The notes beneath the pieces were generated by a model. The model made no database searches, was not told where the DNA came from, and saw nothing but the letters and a program-made list of their open reading frames with translations. DNA of 64,000 bases from Lycium barbarum (lineage: Eukaryota > Streptophyta > Magnoliopsida > Solanales > Solanaceae): the NCBI RefSeq assembly GCF_019175385.1, contig NC_083341.1, positions 86,826,321-86,890,320 of the forward strand, written 5' to 3'. Made by a program: the position numbers and the translations under genes. This document shows, in pieces, positions 1 to 11,899 of this stretch; the stretch's first letter is position 1; each line of letters opens with the position of its first letter.

Positions 1-1021
1 ACCATCCTCTCTTCAATGTCACCCTCGGATTCTCCCTCATGATCACTATTTTTCTCCTCATTATCACTACCAACCCACCCTCTCCTTCATCATTGGTATA
101 GTACCCATCACGAAAGCCACAATTGACCTCCTATTGGGACAATCACTTGGAATATGCCCTCTACCTTGGCATTTGAAACATTAAATGGTAGATGGACGAG
201 GGAAGTTAGGTTTAGCATTGTTACCTCCTTTGGTCTTGTTACCACACTTGGCCTTGTAGTCAAACTTGGCTTGAGGTTCTTGAGTAGTGATCTTGGGCTT
301 TTCCCAAGTGGATTATTTCCACTTATCTTTGATCTTGCTCCATGATGAAGTCGTAGTGTTCTTTGCCTTGTACAATCTTTCTTCTTTCAAATCCGATTCA
401 ACTTTGGAAGCATCATGGAAAGCTTCCTCTAGACTCCTGTAAGTTTGTAGCCTCATGGGTTTGGAGATTTAACGATTCAAGTTAGCCACAAATACTATGA
501 GAGTATAGTTCAACTGTTCCTCTATCTTGGACTTTATCCTCAAGTTTTCAAACTCATCAAAGTACTCTTCGACACTCTTGGAGCCTTGTTTCAACAAGTA
601 CACCTTCTTAAGTACTTCTTGATAGTACGTAGAAGTCAAATACCTCGTTTCCATGAGCTTAACCAATTCATTCCAAGTAGAAAGATCAAATATATGTTGT
701 TGAGTAGTTTCTCGCTTCTTGGATTACCACCAAGTCGATGCATATCCCTTGGGTGAGGGCATACCTTGCCTTTAAAGCTTCCGACACATTGTTAGTGAGG
801 AATATCCTCACTTTACAACTTCCACTCAAGGAACTCTTCAGGATCACTACTCCCTTTGAACTTGTAAAGTGTTATCTTGATGGTATTCAAGTTTCGCTAA
901 TTATTCCCACGAGCCTCATGTCCTTTCGATCTCCCCCGGTCTTCATGACGTTGGACCTCCCTCGATCTTCCTGACCTTGGAACCTACCCTTATGGCCTTG
1001 AAATCTTGCAAAGCCACCTTG
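1..1021 (-). pseudogene. Ty3/Gypsy gag fragment
   Basis: Read on the minus strand, this stretch encodes pieces of a retrotransposon capsid (gag) protein in shifting frames. The clearest block is at 469-666 and includes KLMETRYL and QGSKSVEEYFDEF, which are typical of the Retrotrans_gag domain (virus-like particle shell). Upstream (about 680-1000) other frames give LTNNVSEALKARYALTQ-like capsid sequence and, further up, an arginine/glycine-rich leader. Downstream (below 460) the frame gives a lysine-rich tail. The fragment runs off the window at its low end and is cut at 1021 by the element inserted at 1022. It belonged to an older minus-strand element. Several stops and frameshifts make it non-functional. 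The lineage within Gypsy is uncertain. Confidence 0.75.
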
Positions 1022-4000
1022 TGTCACGACCCAATTTAACTAAGTCATACGGGTACCTACCTTTCCCACCTCGGTAGGCGAACCCTTATCCCGACAATAT
1101 CAAAGGCATGAAATAATAAATAAATAAGCGAAAGAGATAGAAATACGTATACCTAACATAATAATAAATAGAATATGCGGAAATACATCAAAACCACCCT
1201 AGAAATCTGTCTACTCATAAAAGAGCAACTAACTAGAATCTACGAGTCTGGAAAATATCAATAATACATCAATAGTCTGAATATGTCTCGGAATATCAAG
1301 TAAGACATAAAATAAAGGAAGAATCTCCAAGACAGCGGACGTTCTCGTGCTCACCCTGTAAGACTATAAGCAACAACTCTCACACCACAATCAACCACAA
1401 GAAGCAGAGGTCGATCCCACCTGGAACTCTGCATTCATAAAAGAATGCAGCAAGTGCAGGTGAGTACAAACAACAAGTACTGGTGGGTATCCTAGGCGGA
1501 CTAAGTTTAGCTAACATATATCAACTCAATAAAGTAAGATAAATAGGTAAATCAACAAGATATAAGTCAAACACAAGCAAGAATCCAAGATACATGTCAT
1601 CACCTATGTTTAGCATCTAAACCCAATTGTGCCAAGTCTCAAATACTCAGTCCGAATCTGTATATCACAAATACATCAAAAGAATATCACAATAGAAGCC
1701 ATAGTGCAATACAATGCAATAATGTATGAAATGTGAATGCAATGCATATGTTGTGTGCACATGTACTCCGATGATGGAACATCACATCTTGGTAGCACAA
1801 CCCATAGGGGACCTGCGAAGTCCATGAACCTCACGGTTCCGGAAACTGCTACCTTACGATTCCGGCAACAGCCTCGACAATCGCTACGCACAACCTCGAT
1901 TGCGGATAACCATCAGATATCAGTCCTTACGTCACTCTCATCTAGCTGAGCCTAGCTCATCACAGTGTTTCCTTAAGTATCATTAATGTATCAACAATAT
2001 ATGATAAAGGATTAGAATGCGTGCAATGTATGAGTTCAATGTCAATAATCAGATCAATATCACAAGTACCACGCATGAGACACTAACAATATCATGAAAA
2101 GGCTACACAATAAGCCATAATAGAACACTATACTCATATCAAATGTCAACAAGTAAGATACTACAATATCATGGTCAAGATATATCAATAGTCTCCAATA
2201 TATACTATTTCCACGTGGCATCAAGCCAACAACAATAGAACAAGCTAAGTCACAACAAAACAGGGTGGCTAACCCCAATCACACAACAGGGCCCAACCTA
2301 AGACAATATACAACCCAACTTCATACCCGAAAGTTTACATGCTTTCTCCGACAATGTCGTCTAAATATATGTTTCGCTAAATGAAGTCTCACCATTGGGT
2401 AAGTCGTAACCTACTTGGAAGGCCGAACAGAAATATCACCAACAATCACTCCTTAGACTTCCCTTTCCTTAGAGCCTCGAGATAAAGAAAGTCTAGGCAT
2501 ATTCGAATCAAGAAGAACATCGAACGAACCTACTTCTATTCAAGACCTAATCCCCAACCTATGAAATGGGTTTTATGAACTAGAATAGTGAAATTAGGAA
2601 TCCAAAGGTTCCAACATGAAATTAAAGCTCTAGGTGATCAATTCCCATCAATATCAAGCCAGAAGAATCAACAATTTACTCAAATTCGAATTCTAGGCAA
2701 AACCCCAAATTTGGGTATAAACTCTAACTTCCAATTCCATAAATTTAGCCACTAATTGGGAAAAATCATGCAATTATAGGTTCTAGTCAACAATTCCATG
2801 CTTAATAGAGCTAACCCAACCAACAAATCATGATTTAGAAGCCTAGAAGGAAGAACTCATGAAACCCTCTTTTGAATCTTCAACCACTTAATGAGTTAAC
2901 AAGATAAAGGACAAAGGGATAGTAAAGGAATAAGAAGAACTTACTACTAAGAAGTTCCCCCAAGAATATCCTTGAACAGCTCCCAAGAACTCTTAGGTCG
3001 AAATAATAAAGAATGAGGGACATAGGGCTTTTAAAACACAGTTACTGAAATAACCAGCCTGATACCGCTTCTGCGGCAACGGTCCTGCCTCGATGGCCAC
3101 TCAGACCGCCACGACGGTCCACTCCCAAAAGCACATAGTTGCTTCAGCAGCCTGGAAATCGCTATAGCGGTGCCGCTGATATGGTACTGGTGCCGCTATA
3201 GCGGGCACCAGAACCAGATTCCCCAAAATAATCTCAATCTCAATCCCGAAATCCCGACTAATACTTGAGGCTATCTGCTCACAAATCACATATACAGACA
3301 CACATAAAAACACACTACGAACGCACTCGTAGCCTCAGAATTCCCAACGGAGGTCTCGTTGACCGAGTCAACCCCCGGTACCTCAATTCAAACTTCCCAA
3401 CCCAAGTCCCAAAATGCACCCGAGTGCATCGGGAATCGAACTAGATATGCACACAAGTTCTAAATGATCATCCGAACCTCTCGAAATTGACAAAATTTCA
3501 AAAAAGGTCTGTTTACTCAGGTAATGAAATAACCAGCTCGATACCTCTTTTGCGACAGCGGTCCTGCCTCGATGCCCACTCATACCCCCATGAGGGTCCA
3601 CTCCCAAAAGCGATCTTGCGGTACTGGTGGCGCTATAGTGGGCACCAGAACCAGATTCCCCAAAATAATTACAATCTCAATACCCGAGGCCATCTGCTCA
3701 CAAACCACATACACAGACACGCATAAAAACACACTACGAACGCACTCGTGGCCTCAAAATTCCCAACGGAGGTCTCGTTGATCGAGTCAACTCCCGATAC
3801 CTCAATTCCAACTTTCCAACCCAAGTCCAAAAATGCACCCCAGTGCATTGGGAACCAAACCAGATATTCACTCAAGTTCTAAATAAACATCTGAACCTCT
3901 TGAAATAGACGTATTTCCAAAAAAGGTCCGTTTACACAAAAGTCAACTTTGAGTCAACTCTTTATCGCTTAAAGCCAATTTTTCCCAAAAAGTCCCCCAA

Positions 4001-4125
4001 ATCAAATCTGAATGCCTTGGGAAGCATGTCAACGGTCCCCTCGGGTAAAAAATGAGCTAAACAAACTCCGGGAAAGGTCAGAAGGTGCCGAAAAGTCTAT
4101 AACGACCAAGCGGGTCATTATATCA
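1022..4125 (-). mobile_element. 3' LTR of the Tekay-like element
   Basis: Starts TGTCACGACC and ends TATCA on the plus strand, so it reads TGATA...TGACA in the element's direction. It matches the 5' LTR at 13636-16117 but extends past the point where that copy is cut, and it carries an extra 479-bp tandem duplication (3046-3524 repeated from 3525). A TATA-like TTTTAAAA lies near 3030 in the minus direction, with CCGCTATAGCGG-type palindromes just upstream of it (about 3060-3210). A perfect hairpin CTGCATTC-N6-GAATGCAG lies at about 1427-1448, next to an AGTAC/GTACT inverted pair. Confidence 0.88.
3046..3925. repeat. 479-bp tandem duplication inside the 3' LTR
   Basis: The segment starting TGAAATAACCAG at 3046 is repeated from 3525 and ends near 3925 with the same GGTC(T/C)GTTTAC boundary. 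The second copy has a deletion in its GC-rich middle. The matching 5' LTR has only one copy (from about 15598), so the duplication is either post-insertional or was lost from the 5' LTR. Confidence 0.8.
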
Positions 4126-5049
4126 GATACCAATTAAACCGTCGCTCATCCATGAGCGACAAAGAAAAAGGAACGGAGTAGTACCTAAATCAACGAACAA
4201 CTGAGGATATCGGCTATGCATATCGGACTCAGTCTCCAAAGTGGCCTCCTCGACAGAACGATGCTTCCATTGCACCTTCACAGAAGCAATGTCTTTGGAC
4301 CTCAACTTTCAAACCTGTCTATCCAAAAACGCAATAGGCTTCTCCTCATAGGTCAAATTCTCATCAAGAATACCGAATCCCAACGAATAATATAAGTACC
4401 ATCGGCATGGTACTTCTTCAGCATAGACACATGAAAAAATTGGATGAACTCCCGCCAAGCCTGGCGGCAAGGTTAACTCACAAGCAACATTACCCACATG
4501 GTCAAGAATCTCAAATGGCCCAATATACCTCGCACTCAATTTGATTGTCTTCCCAAATCTCGTAATACCCTTCATGGGTGAGATCTTCAATAGAACCTGG
4601 TCACCAACAGTGCACTCTAAATCTCAGACCTTCTGGTCCGCATACATCTTCTGTCGACTCTGAGCTACCAAAATCTTAGCCTGAATCACTCTCACTCTCT
4701 CAAGAGACTCACTCAATAGATCTGCACCCCCAAGGTCGAACCTCAAATGCATCAAACCAACCAACCGAAGATCTACATGTCCTACCATACAAAGCCTCAA
4801 AAGGCGCCATGTCGATACTCAAGTGATAACTGTTGTTGTATGCAAACTCTGCCAATGGCCAGTGCTGATCCCAATGACCACCAAAATCAATAACGCAAGC
4901 TCTCAATATATCCTCGAGCACGTGAATGGTCCGCTCAGACTGCCCATCGGTCTGGGGGTGGAAAGCTATACTAAGATCCAATCAGATACCCAACTCCTCA
5001 TGAAAAGCTCTCTAGAAATTGGAAGTGAAGATAGTACCCCGATCGGCTA
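4126..5049 (-). pseudogene. Integrase C-terminal part with chromodomain-like tail
   Basis: Distal part of the Tekay-like pol, separated from the rest by the solo LTR at 5050. It opens with the integrase core just after the insertion (DRGTIFTSNF), then FHPQTDGQSERT with the catalytic glutamate (about 4930-4960), then LAEFAYNNSYH and YGRTCRS. Past several stops come KLSARYIGPFEILDHVG (about 4500-4560), the SH3-like C-terminal integrase domain, and KDIASVKVQWKH...DMHSRYPQLF (about 4190-4300), which resembles the degenerate chromodomain of Tekay elements that directs integration into heterochromatin. At least three frameshifts and many stops. Confidence 0.85.
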
Positions 5050-6097
5050 TGTCACGCCCCAAAATCCATCCTAGACGTGATCGGCATCCGACGTCATGAA
5101 CAATATCAGAAGAACCTAAAAGATGCAATAACAACACTTGAACCCGCCAGGTTAAATATTTGCCTCTAACAATTTATAAAATAAATACAATCAAATATTG
5201 ATATATGAATTAAATCAGCGGAAGTCTTTAATATTATAAAACTTAATCAAACATGAAGAACGCCCAAGAGTTAAACAAAACTCAACCACTACCCACAAGA
5301 ACGTGAACTATGGAGCTTCTAAGATAAAAAAGTAATTGTCTGACACATCGGGATGCAGCCCAAAAAAACTAGAATAGTATATAAATATGATAAGGGGTGT
5401 CCCACGAATGAACATGTGGGCTCACCAAGTCAACAGCAATAGCAAGTCCTTCCTAAGCGTTTTGACTATCAAGAACCTACTCTCCTCTGTTACCTCACAT
5501 ACCATCCAAAACAACAATGGTATGCCTGAGTATTTCGTACTCAGTGAGTGCCTCGGGGTCAACAAGTAATATGAAAATAAAGTACAACAAGACTTAGGGA
5601 AATCAGTTCTTAGGATAGTATGAAACAATGTGAAATCAGTTATTCAGCTTGTGCATCTCAATAAGAATTATCAAAACTGATTATAAAGCCTTTTGTCAAG
5701 TTTCAAATATGCTTTTTAAATTGATCATGATTATCAACAACAGTTCCATAAATGGATAAAGATATCACACTTACCAATACAGGCCCAAGAATTAATAACA
5801 TCAAAGGGATGACCTTAGAGGTTCCCTAAACACAGCGCACCACACCGGAATATGTAATTCTCGATGGCTATCCTTCCTCCCGAATAGCTAGGCATAAATC
5901 GCACCTCGGGTGGCGAACCTGGCAGTGGCCACACTAGGATCCATAGTGGCTACCCTTCCTCCCAAGTAGCTAAGCCAACACAACAACCAATTTCATAGCA
6001 TAGAATCCAATTCCCACCTTTGAGTTGAAGACTTGGAGGAATGGTTTTTGTTCTTAGGGTTTTTCAGAAAGTGGAGGAGTGAATAAAATAACTGAAC

Positions 6098-6105
6098 TAT
6101 TTATA
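6098..6105 (-). promoter_or_regulatory. TATA box of solo LTR
   Basis: TATAAATA on the minus strand inside the LTR, immediately downstream of the dyad cluster at 6125-6290. Position within the LTR fits a U3 promoter. Confidence 0.5.
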
Positions 6106-6124
6106 ATTTCGGGTGAAAAAATTG

Positions 6125-6290
6125 ACGTTATGGTAGGGTGTTACGGTCCCGTAACGTGTGTTACGGACTGTAACACCTCACTGTAACGTGACCAAAATTT
6201 CCAGAATGTTTGGTGAAAAAACTTGATGTTACGGTATGGCGTTACGGTCCATCACACGTGTTACGGTCCGTAACACCTCACCGTAACATG
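6125..6290. promoter_or_regulatory. TTACGGNCCGTAA dyad cluster
   Basis: Several copies of a palindromic core: GTTACGGTCCCGTAAC, GTTACGGACTGTAAC, GTTACGGTCCGTAAC and half-sites such as CACCGTAAC and ACTGTAACG. They lie directly upstream of the TATA-like box in the LTR's own direction, as do related dyads in the LTRs at 39667, 43531 and 61584. No binding protein is known to me; a transcription-factor or hairpin role is inference. Confidence 0.55.
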
Positions 6291-6639
6291 GACCAAAGTT
6301 CCAACAAAGACAGGCTTCAGTGAAACGAGCATAAATTTTTGGACGTAACTTTTGTTGGGCTGGGAGACCTGCTGTTGGAAAGCTATTTCAAAGATCTACA
6401 ACTTTAATCAAGGAGGTGTTTCCAAATTCTTAACACATCTTCACGAAAATCGCCCAGAAGATATACCTACCGAAACTTAGGCGAGAGTAAGAGCCCTTAA
6501 GAACTTCACTAGTTGGTTTGACTTCAAAAAAACTACCTTCCACCCGAATTCATCCCAAATGGATTCATATAGATAAAATATCATCTCAACACTAGATTTT
6601 TACACATTCACACCTAGTTCAAGTTTACGGAGTGCTACA

Positions 6640-8907
6640 AGATATGATAGAAATAGGAACTCCATGCAATCTCATAATATTACGAATGTACAACTTGGCT
6701 AACTTCTCCACGATATAGTAAATCTAAACAGGAATGAAATGAGTGAACTTAGTCAACCGATCAACTATCACCCAAATCGAGTCAAACTTACCCAGGGTCT
6801 TTGGAAGACCCAAAACGAAATCCATGGCAATCCTCTCCCACTTCTACTCGGGAATAGGCATCCTCTGAAGTACACCACCGAGTTGCTGGAGCTTATACTT
6901 AACTTGCTAGTAATTACCACACTTAGCCATGAAATCAACTATATCCCCCTTCATCCGATGCCACCAATAGTGCTACCTTAAATCACGATATATCTTAGTT
7001 ACCCCTGGATGAATGGAATATCGAGAGCTATGGGCTTCAGTCAAGATCAAATGAATCAAGTCACCAACACGAGACATGCACACGCGCCCCTTTATCCTCA
7101 AGGTACCCTTTGAATCAATCATTGCCTCCTTGGCCTCACCTCTCATAACCCTATCTCGAATCTTGCTCAACTGAGCATCCTTAAACTGATGAGTCCTGAT
7201 CTGATCTAATAAGGATGATCTCGCCTCTACACAAGACAAAACTCTTCCTGGGGCTGATATATCAAGACGAATGAAACTGTTGGCCAGAGTCTGCACCTCC
7301 AAGGTGACCGGACACTCAGAAATAATCAAACGAGCTAAATTCCCCATACTCACTGCCTTGTGACTCAAGGCATCAACAACATTGGCTTTCCTTGGATGAT
7401 AAAGAATAGAGATGTCATAGTCCTTCAGGAGCTCCATCCATCGGCGCTGCTTGGAATTAAAAGATCTCTCGGTAAACACATGTTGAAGGCTACGGTGATC
7501 GGTGGAAACCTCACAATGGACACCATACAAGTAATGCCTCGAAATCCTCAAAAAAAATACCACGGCCAACAACTCCAAATCATGGGTAGGGTAATTCTTC
7601 TCATGGATCTTCAACTAACAGGAAGCATAGGCTATGACTCTACCCTCTTGCATCAACACAGCACCCAAACCCATACGAGATGCATCACAATAGACCATGA
7701 AATCCTTACCTTCCACAGGTAATGCTAGAATGGGCTGAAGTCAAAAGAGTCTTGAGCTTTTGAAAGCTTTCCTCACAATCATTGGACAACTAGAAGGGAA
7801 CATCCTACTAAGTCAATCTAGTCAAAGACGAAGTAATAGAAGCAAAATCCTTCACAAATTGGGTAGTAGCTGGCCAAACCCACAAAACTACGGATCTCGG
7901 TCACAGTAGTGGGCCTCGCCAACCCTTCACAGCCTCAATCTTCTGAGGATCCACCATGATCCCATCCTTAGACAAAACGTGGCCCGGGAATGCCACAGAC
8001 TCCAACCAAAACTCACACTTGAAAAACTTGGCAAACAAGCTATTCTTCTTCAATAACCCAAGTATAGTGTGAAGATAGCTCTCATGCTCCTCTCTACTCT
8101 TGGAATACACCAAGATATCATCAATAAACACAATCATAAAGGAATCAAGGAATGGCCTAAAGATGTCATTCATCAAAGTCATGAATGCAGTCGGGGAATT
8201 GGTAAGCCCAAAAGACATCACAAGAAACTCATAATGCCCATATCTCGTCCGAAAAGCTATCTTCGGAATATCCTCAGCCCTGATCCTCAACTGGTGGTAG
8301 CCTAAATGCAAGTCAATCTTCGAGAACACTGAATCACCCTAAAGCTTCTCAAATAAATCATCAATACGAGGTATAGGACACTTATTCTAAATAGTAACCT
8401 TGTTCAGCTAGCGATAATCAATACACATCCTCATCGATTCATCTTTCTTCTTCACAAATAACACAAGAGCACCCCAAGGGGAGACACTAGGTCTAACGAA
8501 CCCCTTGCTCAATAAATCCTGCAACTGCTCCTTAAGCTCTCTCAACTCGGCCAGTGCCATCCGATATGGCGGAATAGAAATAGGCGAGTGCCCGGATCCA
8601 AGTCAATACAGAAGTCAATATGGCGATCGGGTAGCATATCAGGCATATCAGACGAGAATATCTCCGTGAGCTCGCTCACAATAGGAATGGACTCAAGGGA
8701 TGGAGATACAACAGTAGTGTCACGCACATGAGCCAGATAAGCTAAACACCCCTTGTTGACTAGTTTCTTCGCCTGAAAAAAGGAAATAATCTTCTTCGGA
8801 GGGGGGCTAGGAGTACCCCCTCCACTCAATTCTAGGAATGCCCGGCATGGCTAACGTGGCTGTCTTGGTATGACAGTCTAAGATCGCATCATAAGGAGAA
8901 AGCCAGG
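6640..8907 (-). pseudogene. Reverse transcriptase, RNase H and integrase N-terminal part
   Basis: Central pol of the Tekay-like element. From high to low coordinates: RT start with [21 protein letters not shown] (around 8500-8580), RMCIDYR and IPRIDDLFEKL (8340-8450), then [13 protein letters not shown] and the active-site motif FIDDIL (FIDD codons at 8117-8128), GHVLSKDGI. RNase H follows (about 7300-7760) with STDHRSLQHVF and VVDALSHK. Integrase starts with the zinc-binding HHCC region (about 6950-7060), where the second cysteine reads tyrosine (KCGNY), then MDFVLGLPKT with the first catalytic aspartate. Between 7615 and 7900 the frame is broken. It makes cDNA from the element's RNA and integrates it in intact relatives; this copy cannot. 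Confidence 0.88.
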
Positions 8908-9447
8908 TGTTACACCTCGCACTTTCAGAGCAGGAACACGCCACATATTTCATTGTATTAATGGAGTATCAGAGATGTCCTGTGAAGTTTTGAAAGGTAC
9001 AAGCCATGAGAAGTACGTAATAATTAAGTAAATGATGAATTACGATCTCGTAAGTCATAATCGGGAAGCACAACCTTGGAACCAAAAGACATGACCATTA
9101 TGAATTATGATTAATGATAATATCATGTACGGAGAGTTTCGGAAGATTCCGAGATCAAGAAAATCAAAGAAAATAAGTTTGTCAAAATTTTGAAAAACGT
9201 TGGCAGAATTTTGGACAGAAATTTTGGGTCAACTTTAGAGGGGCATATCTCCTAGTATATCAAGAGGTTTGAAGTGAAACAAAATCCTAAATTGAAGTTC
9301 AGGAAGTCTAGTTTCCAACGCAACAAACTGTTTGTCAAAACGACATCAGAGTAGGGAGTTATGGGCATTTCAAGATGAGCCTCCAAGCTACCAAATGGCT
9401 CCCCGCGGGCCCCACTTAGAAAGTCGATGGAACCGACTCTCAAGGGG

Positions 9448-9455
9448 TATAAATA
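9448..9455 (+). promoter_or_regulatory. TATA box of solo LTR
   Basis: TATAAATA in the sequence GGGGTATAAATAACC, about 540 bases into the LTR, with CCGCGG and GTCG-N6-CCGAC dyads just upstream (9400-9438). Confidence 0.6.
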
Positions 9456-10769
9456 ACCTATTATTCCACTTTTTTTTTTTTTTTTTTATCATTTACACTT
9501 CTTTTGAGTTCTAGACACATCCATACACTTCTCTTAAAACACTTATAACCCCTTAAATTAAGAATTCAACAAGATTACACAATACTAGTTCATGAAAAAT
9601 GATTGTTCTTGTTTCTACTTGATGTTGTGGTGATTTTGGTCTTGAAGAAAGTTGGTGTGGCTAAATTTCTTCAAATATAAGGTATGTAACTCATCCTATC
9701 TCTTATTTTGAGTTGATTGGAAGGTTTAGCAAGCCTTAAAAGTGAAAACAGTTATGGAGGAAAGGTCATAAATTGTTGTGTTGTAGTTGTTGAGTTTATG
9801 GACTGTTTTGAGCATTTTGTGGCTGTATTGTTAGGCTAATTTCCATGTATATGGATGGTATCTAATGTTTTTGGTGTGTTTATGAGATTGTACTACTTGA
9901 TTGGGAAGAAAGTAAGTGTATATTGTTATTGTATGTTGACAAACATCGTGTGCGATGTTTTATGGAATATTTTGATATTGATGATGTTGTTGTTGGTGTT
10001 GGTATTGTTGTTGTTGTGTTGGTATTGTGATTTTGGGCTAGGGATATAAACAAGGGAGATGTTGCCCGAATTTTGGCAGATTCTAGAGGGGTTTAATTTG
10101 AAGACATAAGATAAACATATGACGATAAGCCTAATAGTAGTATGAATTCTCTTGAATGTAGATTTACGAGCTTGGAAGGATAAGAATTAAGTAGTAGGAG
10201 ACCAAAAAGGTATGTTAAGGCTAATCCCTTTCTTTCTAAAGGCATGATTCCTTCCTTATGTACCTATATAAATTTTCCATAACATTCTTATTCCCAAAAG
10301 TTAGAAGTTCATGATTCTTAGAGTTTCTTTTAATGCTAAAGATAAGTATGCCCCGTGATGATAATGATGATGATGATGCTCCCATTCTAGAGATTCCAAA
10401 GCTTATGGATTTGATGCTATTATGAGATTATTGATCTTATTTCATGATTTTCTTGATTTTATTCATTGTTGTTGATCTCACCTTTATACTTGTTCCTTCA
10501 CGGTTAGATATAGCGATGATGATTGTTCCATAATATAAATCGGAGGTTTACTGATCTTACGTCACTTCATTGAGTTTAGGAATGTGTACTTAAGCAATGT
10601 TTTGTCGGACATGAATAGAGAGGCTTATGGTGTATCTCAGGATTTGATTAATGTTTAGTTAAGCGAGAAGAAGTTCTAACAACCTAGAACTGTGCTTATA
10701 GGTCTTATGTGATCATGAGAAGTGCATAGAGATTACTCATGGACGCCGAGTCATGATGTTGATTATATT

Positions 10770-10955
10770 TACCACTGGTTTACGACCAGTTGGGAAGCTA
10801 TGTATTACCACCGAGCTACGGCCGGTTGGGCAGTTACCATTGATTAGTCGGGCAGACGTGCTCTACCATCGGGCGATAATCGGATGGGCAGTTACCACCG
10901 TGCTATGGCCGGTTGGGCAGCTACCACTGATCAGCTGGGCAGATAGTACCAGGAT
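10770..10955 (+). repeat. Degenerate tandem array in the LTR
   Basis: Repeated units beginning (T/C)TACCA(C/T) and ending (C/G)GGTTGGGCAG or similar, about 22-29 bases each and at least six copies. It sits a few hundred bases upstream of the hairpin module, the same place where other LTRs of this group hold unrelated arrays. Confidence 0.7.
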
Positions 10956-11123
10956 GATATGAAGGTCAGGACCACAGTATTATACATAGATGTAGTTAAA
11001 TATATGAGATTATAGAGAGATATGCATACTAGATTCTCATTGGTAAGTCAGACGTACCAGGTTGATTCTCATCCTTCTTCTTGCAGTATATGTTTATTAT
11101 GTTACATTTTCGCCTTACACATT

Positions 11124-11181
11124 CAGTACACTATTCGTATTGACGTCCTTTTATTTGGGAACGCTGCGTTCATGCCCGCAG
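11124..11181 (+). other. Three-hairpin LTR module, copy 1
   Basis: Three adjacent inverted repeats: CAGTAC-N7-GTATTG (one G-T wobble), CGTCC-N9-GAACG (one mismatch) and CTGC-N10-GCAG. Clear copies lie at 26182-26238 (minus), 41802-41858, 45524-45580 and 63662-63718. A fourth stem TCGGG-N8-CCCGA follows at 11317-11334. Confidence 0.65.
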
Positions 11182-11589
11182 GTATAGACAGACGAGACGA
11201 GGACCTTCCACAACAGGCTGCCTCCAGGTACTAGTCTTGATTGGTGGGCTCCATTTCTTCCTGGAGCATTGCCGAGTATGGGGTCTGTGTATGTATTCTT
11301 GTGTGTTACGGGTATGTCGGGGGCCCTGTCCCGACTTGTATACTTAAGTATGTTCATAGAGGGTTTGCAAACAGTTTCTTGTATACAACTTAGTTATGTC
11401 TTGTTAGTGGTTACGTCGGCATCATGGGCCCATTGTACATATACATATGCATGATATTATATTCATAGTTATCCTCCTTGGCCTTATTATGCCATTTGAT
11501 ACATAGAAGACATAAGTTACAGCTTGGTTCGCTCGGCCCCAGTAAGGTGTCGGGTGCCAGTCACGCCTTACCAAGGTTGGGGTGTGACA

Positions 11590-11899
11590 CCAGGTCATAC
11601 CCAAGATAATATCAAAGTTCACCATATCAAGAATCATCATATCTACCCAAGTGTAATAAACCATAAAAGTAACCAAACACGACCTATAAACTCGATCAAC
11701 CACAACAGAATCTCCAACTGGATTAGACACATGAACAGGTATAGCTATACTATCATAAGGAAAATCCCAATCAACGACATGATATGCAGACACATACGAA
11801 TAAGTGGATCCAGGATCAAATAACACAAATACTGCCCTATGACGGACATAAATAGTACCTGAAATAACAGCATCGGAGGCCTCTGCCTCAGTCTACCTG
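11590..11899 (-). pseudogene. Gypsy aspartic protease fragment
   Basis: Read on the minus strand, it contains LFDPGSTYSYVS, the retroviral-type aspartic protease active site with its aspartate kept but the usual D-S/T-G changed to D-P-G, and further on FDIILGMTW, the second conserved block. This protease normally cuts the gag-pol polyprotein. The gene is cut right after this block by the solo LTR at 8908-11589; the frame resumes at 8907. Confidence 0.85.

Larger units (their letters stand above)
5050..6639 (-). mobile_element. Solo LTR inserted in the integrase gene
   Basis: A 1,590-bp unit running TGTCACGCCC...GAGTGCTACA splits the integrase reading frame: minus-strand coding matches on both sides and would join directly. 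Flanks read, on the minus strand, TATCT before and TAGCC after, a five-base target duplication with two changes. In the minus direction it has a TATAAATA box (6098-6105) with TTACGG(T/A)CCGTAA-type dyads upstream of it (about 6125-6290), then hairpins CATACCA-N13-TGGTATG and CTGAGTA-N5-TACTCAG (about 5500-5545) towards its end. This order sets its orientation as minus. No internal sequence, so it is a solo LTR left by recombination between LTRs. Confidence 0.85.
8908..11589 (+). mobile_element. Solo LTR with perfect target duplication
   Basis: A 2,682-bp unit TGTTACACC...GTGTGACA, flanked by CCAGG at 8903-8907 and 11590-11594. It interrupts the protease-RT junction of the Tekay-like element and leaves the host frame readable on both sides. 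Plus orientation: TATAAATA at 9448-9455, a GAT-rich microsatellite at about 10350, a tandem array at 10770-10955, and the three-hairpin module at 11124-11181 followed by a fourth hairpin at 11317-11334. No internal region is present. Confidence 0.93.
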
